Part shown: in pieces, positions 34,101 through 42,906 of the stretch
Layout of the letters: each line of letters begins with the position of its first letter
How positions within the stretch are numbered: the first letter of the stretch is position 1
Made by a program: the position numbers and the translations under genes
Notes under the pieces: generated by a model
The model's input: the letters and a program-made list of their open reading frames with translations, nothing else
What the model was told of the DNA's origin: nothing
Database searches by the model: none
DNA from: Chryseobacterium sp. YIM B08800
Lineage (GTDB): Bacteria; Bacteroidota; Bacteroidia; Flavobacteriales; Weeksellaceae
Reading direction: 5' to 3'
NCBI RefSeq assembly: GCF_026163565.1
Contig: NZ_JAPDKN010000019.1
Coordinates: 1-64,000, forward strand
DNA length: 64,000 nucleotides

Positions 34101-35300
34101 ATGATACACACTTTAAAAGAAAATGTAGAAATTATTCTGCCAGAAAACGGTTTGGAGCAAAAATTACAACAAGCCAAAGAAGAAAACAGAAAACTCATCA
34201 TCAAGCTTGGTTTTGATCCCACTGCTCCTGACTTGCATTTGGGACATGCCGTTGTTTTGAAAAAACTCAAACAGTTTCAGGATCTGGGACATCAGATTGT
34301 CATTATTGTCGGAAGTTTCACCGCAAGAATCGGTGATCCAACTGGGAAAAACAAAGCCAGAAAACCATTGAGCGCTGAAGAAGTTCAACATAATGCAGAA
34401 ACATATATTAATCAGCTTTCAAAAGTAATTGATGTAGAAAAAACGAAAATTGTTTTTAATTCTGATTGGTTAGATTCTCTGAATTTTTCAGAGGTCATTC
34501 AGTTGATGTCAAAAGTTACTGTGGCTCAACTGATGCACAGAAATGATTTCAGCAAAAGATTTTCAGAAAACTCACCGATTGCAATGCATGAATTGGTGTA
34601 CCCAATTTTGCAGGGATTTGATTCCGTAAAAATAGAATGTGATATTGAAATGGGCGGAACCGATCAGCTTTTCAATTGCACGATGGGAAGACAATTGCAG
34701 GAAACACATCAAATATCACCACAAATTGTAATGTGCATGCCTTTATTAAAAGGACTTGATGGAAAAGAAAAAATGAGCAAATCTTTAAATAATACCATCG
34801 GTTTAACAGACGAACCCAATGAAATGTTTGGAAAAACAATGTCGATTCCTGATTCTCTGATTCATGAATTTATTGATTTGACCACAGATTTTTCAAATGC
34901 AGAAAAGCAAAATTTAAAATTGAGAATTTCTGATGGTGAAAACCCAATGAACATCAAAAAAGTCATTGCCAAAAATATTATTTCTCAATACCATAATGAA
35001 GAATCTGCTGAAATTGCCGAACAGTTTTTCATCAATCAGTTTCAAAACAAAAATTTCACAGAGAAAGTATTTGAACCAGTTTCTATTGAATCTTTATTTC
35101 CAAATCAATCAAAAATCAACCTGATAGAGCTTTGTCATCATTTGAAAAACAACGAAAGCAAATCTTTTATCAGAAGATTAATTGAAAGCGGCGGAGTTCA
35201 AATTAACAATGTAAAAATTACAGATTCTAATGCAGAAATTGAGATTTTAAAAAAGACGAAAATTAAGATCGGGAAAAGAGATTTTTTTGAATTGATATAA
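34101..35300 (+). CDS. tyrS: tyrosine--tRNA ligase
   Basis: A 399-residue class I synthetase. The HIGH-like motif HLGH lies in PDLHLGHAVVL and the KMSKS loop in GKEKMSKSLNN. Between them the tyrosine-binding GGTDQLFN segment is present. The C-terminal S4-like RNA-binding domain (about residues 335-399) contains SFIRRLIESGGVQINN. This is the longer TyrRS type (TyrZ-like, about 400 residues). Expression is probably controlled by the upstream Tyr-rich leader peptide and terminator. It is followed by an inverted-repeat element. Confidence 0.96.
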   Translation: MIHTLKENVEIILPENGLEQKLQQAKEENRKLIIKLGFDPTAPDLHLGHAVVLKKLKQFQDLGHQIVIIVGSFTARIGDPTGKNKARKPLSAEEVQHNAETYINQLSKVIDVEKTKIVFNSDWLDSLNFSEVIQLMSKVTVAQLMHRNDFSKRFSENSPIAMHELVYPILQGFDSVKIECDIEMGGTDQLFNCTMGRQLQETHQISPQIVMCMPLLKGLDGKEKMSKSLNNTIGLTDEPNEMFGKTMSIPDSLIHEFIDLTTDFSNAEKQNLKLRISDGENPMNIKKVIAKNIISQYHNEESAEIAEQFFINQFQNKNFTEKVFEPVSIESLFPNQSKINLIELCHHLKNNESKSFIRRLIESGGVQINNVKITDSNAEIEILKKTKIKIGKRDFFELI

Positions 35301-35302
35301 AA

Positions 35303-35442
35303 TTTAACCATTAAGAAATTTAAGTGATTAAGATGAATTAAGAAATTATCAAAGATATTTTTAAGCGTTACGCTTAACATTTGACAATGTTAAATTCTTA
35401 ACAATTCTTTTTTACAAGCTTTTACATTTCTTAATGGTTAAA
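35303..35442. mobile_element. MITE-like inverted-repeat element, copy 1 (140 bp)
   Basis: Perfect 17-bp terminal inverted repeats (TTTAACCATTAAGAAAT and its complement) enclose non-coding DNA. The interior carries smaller palindromes (TTAAGCG-TTA-CGCTTAA and AACATT/AATGTT) and repeated TTAAG words. It has no ORF. It lies between tyrS and the kinase gene. A related copy is at 40345-40460. Confidence 0.6.
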
Positions 35443-35469
35443 AATATGATTTTAGTTAAACATATTTTT

Positions 35470-36981
35470 TTACTGATTTGCCATCGTCACATAAATAATT
35501 CTTCCGCCTTCTTCATTGGAAAGCAATATTTTTTTGCCTTCAGACAATTCAACCATTGAATTGGGCGGAATCTCTTTTTGTTCGGTTAAATCTTTCATAG
35601 AAGTCAAAGTCTGATTCACCAAAACCCATTTATCCTGATAAAAAGTAAAATATCCAACCGGTTTTTTATCTTCGAAAGTCAGACTTTCATTGCGGATTAT
35701 TTTTCTTGAAACATGCCATTTAAATAAATACTGATTATGATAAACCATTAATCGATGATTTTCAGGCTTCCAAACCTCATCATCATATTTAAAATACAAA
35801 TCGAGAACAGGCAAACTTCCTTTGTGAGAAGTTCCACAAAACGGACATCTCGGAGTTTGGGTATTATCGAAAACATACCATTTTTCATTACACTCAGGAT
35901 TATGACAAGGTTGAATGAGGTCTACCGTTTTCAGTAAAGCCGTTTCCCATTCATTTGCCAAAGGTCTTTTTATTGGATCATGAAGCCCATCAATAAAAGC
36001 TTTTCTAAATAATTCAGACAAATAAGGTCCGGTAACGGTGTAAGGAATTTTATTTGGATCACCCCAAAAAGCATCCCATTTTTTCAGATATTCAGTTCGT
36101 ACTTTGTTGGAAGAATCTGTTGGATGTTCTACAAAAAGTGCTTTTTCACCCATTGAAATAATTTCGTCTTTTTCAGAATCCAGATCCCAGATTTTACCGC
36201 CTCTTAAAGGATGACGGCGAAGAAGATACATATAAATAAGAACCGCCAAAGCATGAAGGTCGGTCTTCTGATTCGGAAGCTGTCTTCCTGGATCATGCAG
36301 GTGCAAATGTTTTGTTTTTAAAACTTCCGGAGCAATAAAATCAGCAGTTCCGATGACTTCGGGCGGAAACAGTTTGGGAACTACCAATCCGTCGATATCA
36401 ATAATACAAGCCGATTTCGTCACCGGATCAACCAAAATATTATTATAAGAAAGATCTGAATGCGCCAAACCCATCTGATGCAGTTTTTTTATTCCTCGGG
36501 TGATGTTGATCGCAATCTGGAAATAACTCAGCCAATCGCCGAGTTCAGATTTATCTAAACGAAGCGGATAATGCTGGTTTCTGAACATTGGAGCCGTAAA
36601 CCACTTCCCTACTTTATCGCCACCAGCAATATTATCTGAACCAAAATACCCTTTCGCAAAAAAGAATTTCTGGCTGTAGATTGGAACAACAATTCCTGTC
36701 AGATTATTTTTCTGAACAATATCATAAGGCCATCTGAAAACCTCATCTAAATAATAATCTGAAGCATTTCCGTTTTGGATATTTACCAAATAGGTAGAAA
36801 CAATTCTTTTGATCCTTTCTTTTTGTTCGTTTTCCAAAGGTGTTCTGTAAAAAGCCACCACATATTTTCTGTCAGGCGAAAAATAAACATCTTTCACACC
36901 GCCTTTTACAGGGTTTTCATCTACATATTCATAAGATTTTGCAGTGTCTAAAATTGAGGAAACGGTGGTTGTTTTTTTCAT
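35470..36981 (-). CDS. protein kinase with zinc ribbon (TerY-P system kinase)
   Basis: A 503-residue cytosolic protein. The kinase-like domain (about residues 25-350) has the catalytic loop HSDLSYNN (174-181), IDIDG at 194-198 in the DFG position and IAPEV at 216-220. The usual VAIK lysine is not obvious (VVAFYR, 41-46). A four-Cys zinc ribbon follows (C359, C364, C379, C382), then a C-terminal beta-rich region ending SEGKKILLSNEEGGRIIYV, possibly FHA-like. Last gene of the Ter operon. It is the kinase that pairs with the PP2C and VWA genes in the TerY-P triad described for bacterial Ter systems. Confidence 0.85.
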   Translation of the reverse strand: MKKTTTVSSILDTAKSYEYVDENPVKGGVKDVYFSPDRKYVVAFYRTPLENEQKERIKRIVSTYLVNIQNGNASDYYLDEVFRWPYDIVQKNNLTGIVVPIYSQKFFFAKGYFGSDNIAGGDKVGKWFTAPMFRNQHYPLRLDKSELGDWLSYFQIAINITRGIKKLHQMGLAHSDLSYNNILVDPVTKSACIIDIDGLVVPKLFPPEVIGTADFIAPEVLKTKHLHLHDPGRQLPNQKTDLHALAVLIYMYLLRRHPLRGGKIWDLDSEKDEIISMGEKALFVEHPTDSSNKVRTEYLKKWDAFWGDPNKIPYTVTGPYLSELFRKAFIDGLHDPIKRPLANEWETALLKTVDLIQPCHNPECNEKWYVFDNTQTPRCPFCGTSHKGSLPVLDLYFKYDDEVWKPENHRLMVYHNQYLFKWHVSRKIIRNESLTFEDKKPVGYFTFYQDKWVLVNQTLTSMKDLTEQKEIPPNSMVELSEGKKILLSNEEGGRIIYVTMANQ

Positions 36982-37008
36982 TATAGCTAATTAAACTTAA
37001 AAAATATA

Positions 37009-37821
37009 TTATGTAGTTTTAAAGATGTACCATCCATTACCTATTTCTCTAATCATAATTACACGACTAGGATTCATTTCAGGAATTTCTGATTTTTCTA
37101 TATTATAAAAATATCCTACAGTATTATCAATCATTCCACCAATTGTTAATGTAAAGCAACTATCACAAGGAAAATAAAAATTTCCATAATTTCCAATCAA
37201 TAAACTTTTCAATTCTTTTTCAAAATGTTTACTAATTTCCTTATTAGACAATTTTGGATTTTCCTTACTAAATTTTTCTATTTTCTCTTTTAAATCTGCG
37301 AACCTCGTTTTATTATCATTAAAATACTTTATAATATTATCATCTGATTCTAATGTAAGTTTTGTATTTCCAATTGTATTGTCTAAATCTATTTGGTTTT
37401 TGATTCCTAATTCATCGATTTTGAATAAATTTTGTTTATCTTTTTCAGACATTTTTTCAAATTCATGAAGCATTTGTTGCAAAATCCCAGTTTGTGCAAG
37501 AGCTCGGTAAGCAATTATCATCCATGTTTTATCTTTTTCAAAATGTAAATACGTATCAAATCCTTTTCCTAAGCTATCAGTTACAGTAATATTTACAACT
37601 GCTGTTTTATCATTTTGACTTAGTGTTTTAAAATCTAATTTTACATTACTGCCTAAGTCATTTTTATTTGGACGTCCCTCAAATTCATCTTTTGAATATT
37701 TTTTCACATCCGGAAAATCAGTTAAAAAAAGTTTTTGGGCAAGATCTAAAGGCTCATAGTTTTGGCCAAAAATAGTTAGAGAGTTAAGTATTAAAACTAA
37801 AATTATAAATTTCAACTTCAT
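37009..37821 (-). CDS. secreted protein of unknown function inside the Ter operon
   Basis: A 270-residue protein with a signal peptide (about residues 1-20, ends TIFGQ). The first part (residues 21-110) resembles small NTF2/DUF4878-like lipid-facing folds only vaguely (VNITVTDSLGKGFDTYLHFEKDKTWMIIAYRAL). The second part is helical and charged, and ends with a CDSC pair and GGMIDNTVGYFYN. I do not recognise a family. It is spaced 17 bp from the phosphatase gene and 27 bp from the kinase gene, so it is a true operon member, although the other products are cytosolic. Confidence 0.75.
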   Translation of the reverse strand: MKLKFIILVLILNSLTIFGQNYEPLDLAQKLFLTDFPDVKKYSKDEFEGRPNKNDLGSNVKLDFKTLSQNDKTAVVNITVTDSLGKGFDTYLHFEKDKTWMIIAYRALAQTGILQQMLHEFEKMSEKDKQNLFKIDELGIKNQIDLDNTIGNTKLTLESDDNIIKYFNDNKTRFADLKEKIEKFSKENPKLSNKEISKHFEKELKSLLIGNYGNFYFPCDSCFTLTIGGMIDNTVGYFYNIEKSEIPEMNPSRVIMIREIGNGWYIFKTT

Positions 37822-37838
37822 TTCATTTATTTTTTTAT

Positions 37839-39197
37839 TTAATAAATCACCGCCAAAGTCCGATCATCATGATTTCCTTTGCTCCAGAAATCCAGCCAGG
37901 AAAGCAATTGTTTGTCGATTGTTTCGTCATTCTGAAAATCAACTTTTGCTTCATCATCATTTTTACCGTTTAAATCTTCAAAAAAAGTTCTCCAACTTTC
38001 GATATCTTCCAACTTATTTTCGGTGATAAATTTCGGATCGTAAATTCCGTCAGTCATTAAAACCAATTTAGAAAAGTCTTTGGCATGCGTAATTTTGAAA
38101 CGTGAAGAAATAGTATCATCAAAAATTTCATTCATTGTGATAAAACGGGTTCCGCCTCCAAATTCGCCAACGTCCATTGTGTTCAGTAATTTAACATCAG
38201 AAAAATCTTCATTAATTAGATTAATCGGGCAATCACCTACTCCAAAACTTAAAATAATATATCCAAAATCAAACTTTTTAACCAAAACAAAAATCAAAGT
38301 AGAATGTAAATCCTTTAGCGTGACAAAATGTTCTTCTGCTTTATCTTTTAATGTTTTAAAAGTATCAGAAACTCCTTCATAAAGAATTTTTATAATGTTT
38401 TGTTTCGCTTCTGAATTCTCATTTTCTAAATTGAAAATTTCATTGAGATGAATATCTAGCTTGGTTAAAACTTCTGTATTTTTAAAATAATTGTTGATTG
38501 ATTGAGTTGCCAATTCAGAGCCATATCTCGCTAATTGCGCCGAACCAGCCCCATCGGAAACCGAAATAATATTCCAGGAATTGGGTAATTCATTTACCGC
38601 AAAATCATCATCTCTGAATTTTCCTTCATGCGCGTGAGAGCGACCTCTTTGCGAAGCGACCACAATCTTTTTATCTGAAAAACTTCCTTTAAACATGGCT
38701 TCATCTGTTTTGTGAAAAGGCGCTTCTTTATCTGAAGGAATGTTTTTCCACAAATCTTTTGGATCTGCGTTGACGAAAAGCTGTGCTTTTTTAAATTCAA
38801 AATTTTTTTCGTCTTGAATATGAAAAAATTCGATCTTCAAATCGTAAGTATCGCTTTCAAAAGGTATTCCTTTAATCGTGTTTTCTTCAAAGCTTAAACC
38901 CGCCAAATCCAATCCTATAATATCTTTAATTCTGATATTCGGAAACTGCTCCATCGGAAAAACAAATTCATATTTCTTCTTGGAATGAGCGTTGGTAATC
39001 GGAAAAAATGCGTCGGCAAATTCTTCTCTTTCTTTATAAATCATTGCTTCCTGCATAATTTTGTTCTGAGCTTCGATAATAAGCTGTAGATTATTCTGAA
39101 TTTCCTTTTGAGTTAACAGTTTTAAAACTACTTTATCCAATATTTTACGATCATGGATATCGTGATTCTTCAAAATCTGTCTGATTGTATTTTCCAT
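37839..39197 (-). CDS. PP2C-family serine/threonine phosphatase (TerY-P system)
   Basis: A 452-residue protein. Residues 1-170 form an N-terminal extension with a helix-rich start. The PP2C domain (about residues 178-452) has the metal-binding motifs RDDDF (195-199) and VSDGAG (213-218), the later MTDGIYD and the terminal NHDDRTLAVIY. It dephosphorylates Ser/Thr and is expected to oppose the kinase of the same operon. Its ATG lies immediately after the stop codon of the VWA/zinc-ribbon gene, with no gap. Confidence 0.9.
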   Translation of the reverse strand: MENTIRQILKNHDIHDRKILDKVVLKLLTQKEIQNNLQLIIEAQNKIMQEAMIYKEREEFADAFFPITNAHSKKKYEFVFPMEQFPNIRIKDIIGLDLAGLSFEENTIKGIPFESDTYDLKIEFFHIQDEKNFEFKKAQLFVNADPKDLWKNIPSDKEAPFHKTDEAMFKGSFSDKKIVVASQRGRSHAHEGKFRDDDFAVNELPNSWNIISVSDGAGSAQLARYGSELATQSINNYFKNTEVLTKLDIHLNEIFNLENENSEAKQNIIKILYEGVSDTFKTLKDKAEEHFVTLKDLHSTLIFVLVKKFDFGYIILSFGVGDCPINLINEDFSDVKLLNTMDVGEFGGGTRFITMNEIFDDTISSRFKITHAKDFSKLVLMTDGIYDPKFITENKLEDIESWRTFFEDLNGKNDDEAKVDFQNDETIDKQLLSWLDFWSKGNHDDRTLAVIY

Positions 39198-40241
39198 TTA
39201 GCCTAAAGTTCGGTTGATGTCAAAACCTTCACTGCTAAATCCGTAATAATCTCCGGTTCCACACCAAGGACATTCATTGTAGCCTTCGCCTTTCAAGCAG
39301 TGAATTCCACCACACGAACAGGTTGCCAATGCAATAGGATTGGCGCAATGCGGACAAGATGGAGTGCCATGAAGCTCTTCCACAGAAATTTTCTGACTGC
39401 TTTTCTGCGCCGAAGAAAGTCGGTAATACGAAGCATCGTCTATTCTGTACGTTCCTTCCAATCGGTAATATCGGGTTTGCATTCCAGCAATTCCGGAGTC
39501 GGTAAATGCTTTTTTATATTTAATTAAATACGATTTTTTTGAGTCTGAACATTTTCCATTCAACACCACAAAATTATTATCGGGAAATCTTTGTTGAGCT
39601 TCGGGATCAACTTTTTCTAAAATACTGTGATCGATTTTAGATAAATTAATTCCTTCTTTATTGGCTTCCGTTACACTCTGACTGGTTGTTTTAATAGAAT
39701 CAGTCACCCATTTGAAAAATTCTTTATAAGAATTTTCAGAATTGTTATTAAACAATAAAACATTGTCTGAAAGCGAGCCCAATAATTTATGATTGGTATT
39801 ATCACCAATGGATATTGCGATCGTATTTGATTTTCCGTGATAATTTTTATTCCATTTTTCGATGGCAATTTGTGCATCATCAGTAGGAACTCCGTCTGTG
39901 AAAAGGAAAACAAGAGGTTTCCAGTCTCCTTTTCTGTCGTAAGTAGTTTTTACAATATCTTTGTCGATACAATCCATTACTTTGAAGAGACCCTTTGCCA
40001 AAGAAGTTCCGCTTCCTACCGGGATTTTTGGCGGATAAAAAGAAATAATATCCTGCAACGGCGTAATTACTTCTGCTTCTCCTGCAAAACCAATGACGGA
40101 AATCCAGACAGTTTCTAATGAATACGGATCTTTTTTTAGTTCTCTTACAATGGTTGAAATACCTTCCTGAACCTGATCAATCGGTTCACCAATCATCGAT
40201 TCGGAAATATCTACCAAAAAATAAATGGGAAGTCTTCTCAT
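39198..40241 (-). CDS. TerY-type VWA protein with C-terminal zinc ribbon
   Basis: A 347-residue protein starting MRRLPIYFLVDISESM, the characteristic TerY start. An upstream in-frame start at 40283 is less likely. The VWA domain (about residues 5-200) has the MIDAS motif DISES (11-15) and FTDGVPTDD. After a linker comes a beta segment and a Cys/His-rich zinc-binding C terminus (CPHCANPIALATCSCGG ... CPWCGTG). In the TerY-P triad this protein is the likely scaffold or target of the kinase and phosphatase encoded just downstream. Confidence 0.9.
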   Translation of the reverse strand: MRRLPIYFLVDISESMIGEPIDQVQEGISTIVRELKKDPYSLETVWISVIGFAGEAEVITPLQDIISFYPPKIPVGSGTSLAKGLFKVMDCIDKDIVKTTYDRKGDWKPLVFLFTDGVPTDDAQIAIEKWNKNYHGKSNTIAISIGDNTNHKLLGSLSDNVLLFNNNSENSYKEFFKWVTDSIKTTSQSVTEANKEGINLSKIDHSILEKVDPEAQQRFPDNNFVVLNGKCSDSKKSYLIKYKKAFTDSGIAGMQTRYYRLEGTYRIDDASYYRLSSAQKSSQKISVEELHGTPSCPHCANPIALATCSCGGIHCLKGEGYNECPWCGTGDYYGFSSEGFDINRTLG

Positions 40242-40344
40242 ATTTTTTATTGCGTTTTTATTTGTTTCTCGCTGATTGAGCAAATTTTTCAGATTTTTTT
40301 GATCTGCTTAATCAGAATAATCTACGAGAAAGTTTTTTAAATTA

Positions 40345-40460
40345 AACCATTAAGATTTTAATTAAGGAGTTAAGAATATTAAGTTGAGCTTCGCTTTTTT
40401 TCTAAAAATCTATTTGATTTTTCTTAATGAAAGTTGACTTCTTAAATCATCTTAATGGTT
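40345..40460. mobile_element. MITE-like inverted-repeat element, copy 2 (116 bp)
   Basis: Perfect 12-bp terminal repeats AACCATTAAGAT/ATCTTAATGGTT, sharing the AACCATTAAGA end with copy 1. It is non-coding and sits in the spacer between two VWA genes. Confidence 0.55.
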
Positions 40461-40488
40461 CAATTATTAATAATTTTTTAAACAGATT

Positions 40489-41127
40489 TTAAATAATAAT
40501 ATTCAGTTCTGATGGTGGTGGTGGAAGACTGATACTTTCGCCTGTTCCCTGAGATTTCCCGCCCATTGTGATGGATGAACTTACCCATTTGAAAAATGAA
40601 GATAATGTTGCAGCATCGGTTGTATCGAGTTTTACGACATTATCTGTTAATTCTTTCAGGAAACTTTCATCAGCTTTTGGACCAGCAGCACAACCTACAA
40701 TCACCCCAAAATCCATATTTTTGATTACCGGAATCATCTGTCTGTATTTTTGAATATCGGAAGGTTTTCCGTCTGTAAAAATAAAAAGAAGAGGTTTCCA
40801 GTCGCCTTTTACTTCTGACGAACCTTTTATTAAATCAACCTGAAGCAGTGCAGAAACCAGTTCCAAAGCAGCTCCTGTATGAGTAGGACCACTATCGGGA
40901 CACGTAATTTCCATCGGATGAAAACTCGCCAAATCAACCATCGGAATAATATTTTTCACTTCACGGTCAAAAGTGGTGACACTTAAATGCAGTGTATCCA
41001 TCGCTTGCGGATCTGAACGAAGCGCACTAATCAATCCGTTGAAACCATTATTCAGTGCATGAATTGGTTCTCCATTCATTGAGCCGGAAGTATCCAGCAG
41101 AAAATACGCTAATAATCTTCTGTTCAT
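40489..41127 (-). CDS. TerY-type VWA domain protein
   Basis: A 212-residue, single-domain VWA protein. The MIDAS motif DTSGS lies at residues 12-16, the Thr of THTGAAL and FTDGKPSD complete the metal site, and the FFKWVSSSI helix ends the domain. The C-terminal tail is short and Pro-rich. TerY proteins in tellurite/stress (Ter) systems act in metal-dependent complexes with TerD. It is transcribed with the surrounding ter genes, separated from the next VWA gene by a MITE-like element. Confidence 0.9.
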   Translation of the reverse strand: MNRRLLAYFLLDTSGSMNGEPIHALNNGFNGLISALRSDPQAMDTLHLSVTTFDREVKNIIPMVDLASFHPMEITCPDSGPTHTGAALELVSALLQVDLIKGSSEVKGDWKPLLFIFTDGKPSDIQKYRQMIPVIKNMDFGVIVGCAAGPKADESFLKELTDNVVKLDTTDAATLSSFFKWVSSSITMGGKSQGTGESISLPPPPSELNIII

Positions 41128-41192
41128 TTTGCTAAACTTTAAAATTTCATTAAAAGAAAATTACTTTTAATGAAACTTATTGATAATTCTAT

Positions 41193-41273
41193 TTTTAACG
41201 CAAAGCGCGCAAAGTTTTTAAAAAAAAATTGCTGAATATTTTTAAGTAAGCAAAGGCGTTCTACTCAGCAAAG
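41193..41273. repeat. spacer repeat in the Ter operon, copy 1
   Basis: Starts TTTTAACGCAAAG and ends with GGCGTTCTACTCAGCAAAG. About 81 bp, shared with 42043-42119. Both copies lie downstream of terD genes. Confidence 0.7.
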
Positions 41274-41315
41274 TCCGCAAATAAAATACGTTAAAATAGA
41301 ATTGTTTAAATTTGA

Positions 41316-41981
41316 TTAATAAGAATAGTTTTTAAGAATATCTACAAAACTATCGGTATGATTTGGCTCTCCTAATGCACGGAATTTCCAGTCGCCATTA
41401 TGTCTGTAAGCTTCTGCAAAAACCATAGAACACATTCCGTTCATACTTGCATCACCGGAAAGACTGTATTTTGTAATTTCTTTTCCTCTTGCATCAACCG
41501 CGCGGATAAATGCATTATCAATCATCCCGAAATGCTGATTGTTTTTTCTACCCATGTAAATTGTCACCAAAAAAACAATTTTCTGATAACGCTCATCAAG
41601 CTGATCTAATTTCACAATAATTTGCTCATCATCTCCGTCTCCAGCTCCTGTTCTGTTATCTCCTGTTAACCAGATTTTACCGCTTGGATGCTGCATCGAG
41701 TTGAAATAGATAACATCTCCCTGGTAAAGTCCCATTTGTCTTCCGTCATTCGTTTGAACGGTTCTTCCTAAATTGGCAACTTTTCCGTTTCCATCAAGAA
41801 GAAATGCAACTGCATCTAAATCATACTCTGCTTCTTTGCTGAACATTTTCCCGAAAAAACCACCTTGTTTACGAACATCCCATCCTAAACCGATGGTTAC
41901 CTGAGACAGATCATAAACACTTTCTCCACGGTCGTTTTTTCTTAAATCAATAGTTTGACCTTTCTGTAAATTAATTGCCAT
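41316..41981 (-). CDS. TerD family protein (second in operon)
   Basis: A 221-residue TerD-fold protein. It begins MAINLQKGQTIDLRK and has the calcium-binding core TIGLGWD ... YDLDAVAFLLDGNGK. The GDNRTGAGDGDDEQIIVKLDQL loop and the end FAEAYRHNGDWKFRALGEP are family hallmarks. An insertion of about 15 residues (RKQGGFFGKMFSKEAE) separates the two halves of the metal site. TerD proteins bind Ca2+ and participate in stress, tellurite and phage-inhibition phenotypes. Confidence 0.93.
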   Translation of the reverse strand: MAINLQKGQTIDLRKNDRGESVYDLSQVTIGLGWDVRKQGGFFGKMFSKEAEYDLDAVAFLLDGNGKVANLGRTVQTNDGRQMGLYQGDVIYFNSMQHPSGKIWLTGDNRTGAGDGDDEQIIVKLDQLDERYQKIVFLVTIYMGRKNNQHFGMIDNAFIRAVDARGKEITKYSLSGDASMNGMCSMVFAEAYRHNGDWKFRALGEPNHTDSFVDILKNYSY

Positions 41982-42042
41982 TTTTAATATCGTTTTTGTG
42001 TTGTTTTAAAGTTTATTGTGGTTTCTTTTTTTGTAGTATTTA

Positions 42043-42119
42043 TTTTAACGCAAAGTTTGCAAAGATTTTTTTCACTACTAACTGTTTTTAAGTACGCAAA
42101 GGCGTTCTACTCAGCAAAG
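42043..42119. repeat. spacer repeat in the Ter operon, copy 2
   Basis: The same 5' TTTTAACGCAAAG and 3' GGCGTTCTACTCAGCAAAG ends as copy 1, with the middle diverged. It lies between the two terD genes. Confidence 0.7.
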
Positions 42120-42157
42120 ATCAAAAGTCTTTGATTACGCTATTAAATTATGTTTTT

Positions 42158-42733
42158 TTATTTGATGATTTGACCTTTATAGTATTTCTCTAAAAAGAAC
42201 CCAAGATCTGCTCTGTAACCAATCCCTGAAGCTTCAAATTTCCAGCTTCCGTTTCTTTTGTAAAGACGCCCGAATTCTACCCCTGTTTCAATAGAAAAAT
42301 CTTCATCAAGTTCATATTTTGCAATTTCCTGATGACTATTGTTATCTACAATTCTAATGTAAGAGTTTCTTACCATTCCAAAGTTTTGCTTTCTTCTCTC
42401 GAAATCTTCAATCGTTACCACAAACAGAATTTCTTCTACTCTTGAATCTACTTTTTCAAGATCAATGATAATCGCTTCGTCATCATCTCCGTCACTGCTT
42501 TTTCCATCGGGATCATCTCCTGTATGTTGTAAAGCTCCGTCTGGAGAATTTAAGTTGTTATAAAAAACAAAATACTCATCACCGACCAATTTTCTGTCGG
42601 CATCAATCATAATTGCTGAAGCATCTAAATCGAATGCATGACCTGTTCCTTCATTTGGATCCCAACCTAAACCGATTGTCATTTTCGTAAGCCCTAATTC
42701 TATTTTTTGTCCTTTCTGTAAATTAATAGCCAT
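42158..42733 (-). CDS. terD: TerD family protein (first in operon)
   Basis: A 191-residue TerD protein and the first gene of the Ter operon. The start MAINLQKGQK matches its paralogue. The longer start (42787) adds 18 residues without family support. The Ca2+ site is TIGLGWDPNEG ... FDLDASAIM, with the acidic loop GDDPDGKSSDGDDDEAIIIDL and the family-typical NFGMVRNSYIRIVD. A weak promoter-like arrangement (AATTTGG, 20 bp, TATCTTAA) lies upstream. Confidence 0.93.
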   Translation of the reverse strand: MAINLQKGQKIELGLTKMTIGLGWDPNEGTGHAFDLDASAIMIDADRKLVGDEYFVFYNNLNSPDGALQHTGDDPDGKSSDGDDDEAIIIDLEKVDSRVEEILFVVTIEDFERRKQNFGMVRNSYIRIVDNNSHQEIAKYELDEDFSIETGVEFGRLYKRNGSWKFEASGIGYRADLGFFLEKYYKGQIIK

Positions 42734-42850
42734 AATATCTAAATATAATTTTTCCCTTAAGATAGATTTGATTTTTGAATTAACCAAATTAATGATAAAA
42801 AGTCATACAGTTTTAAAGTTTTTTTAATATTTGAAAAAAAAATTAAGCAA

Positions 42851-42881
42851 AAAAAATCCTGCTTCAAATGAAACAGGATTT
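42851..42881 (-). terminator. terminator after the flippase-like gene
   Basis: Stem AAATCCTG/CAGGATTT with flanking pairs and a T tract on the minus strand. Confidence 0.75.
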
Positions 42882-42906
42882 CTATATTTTAAAATTAAAT
42901 TTAAAA

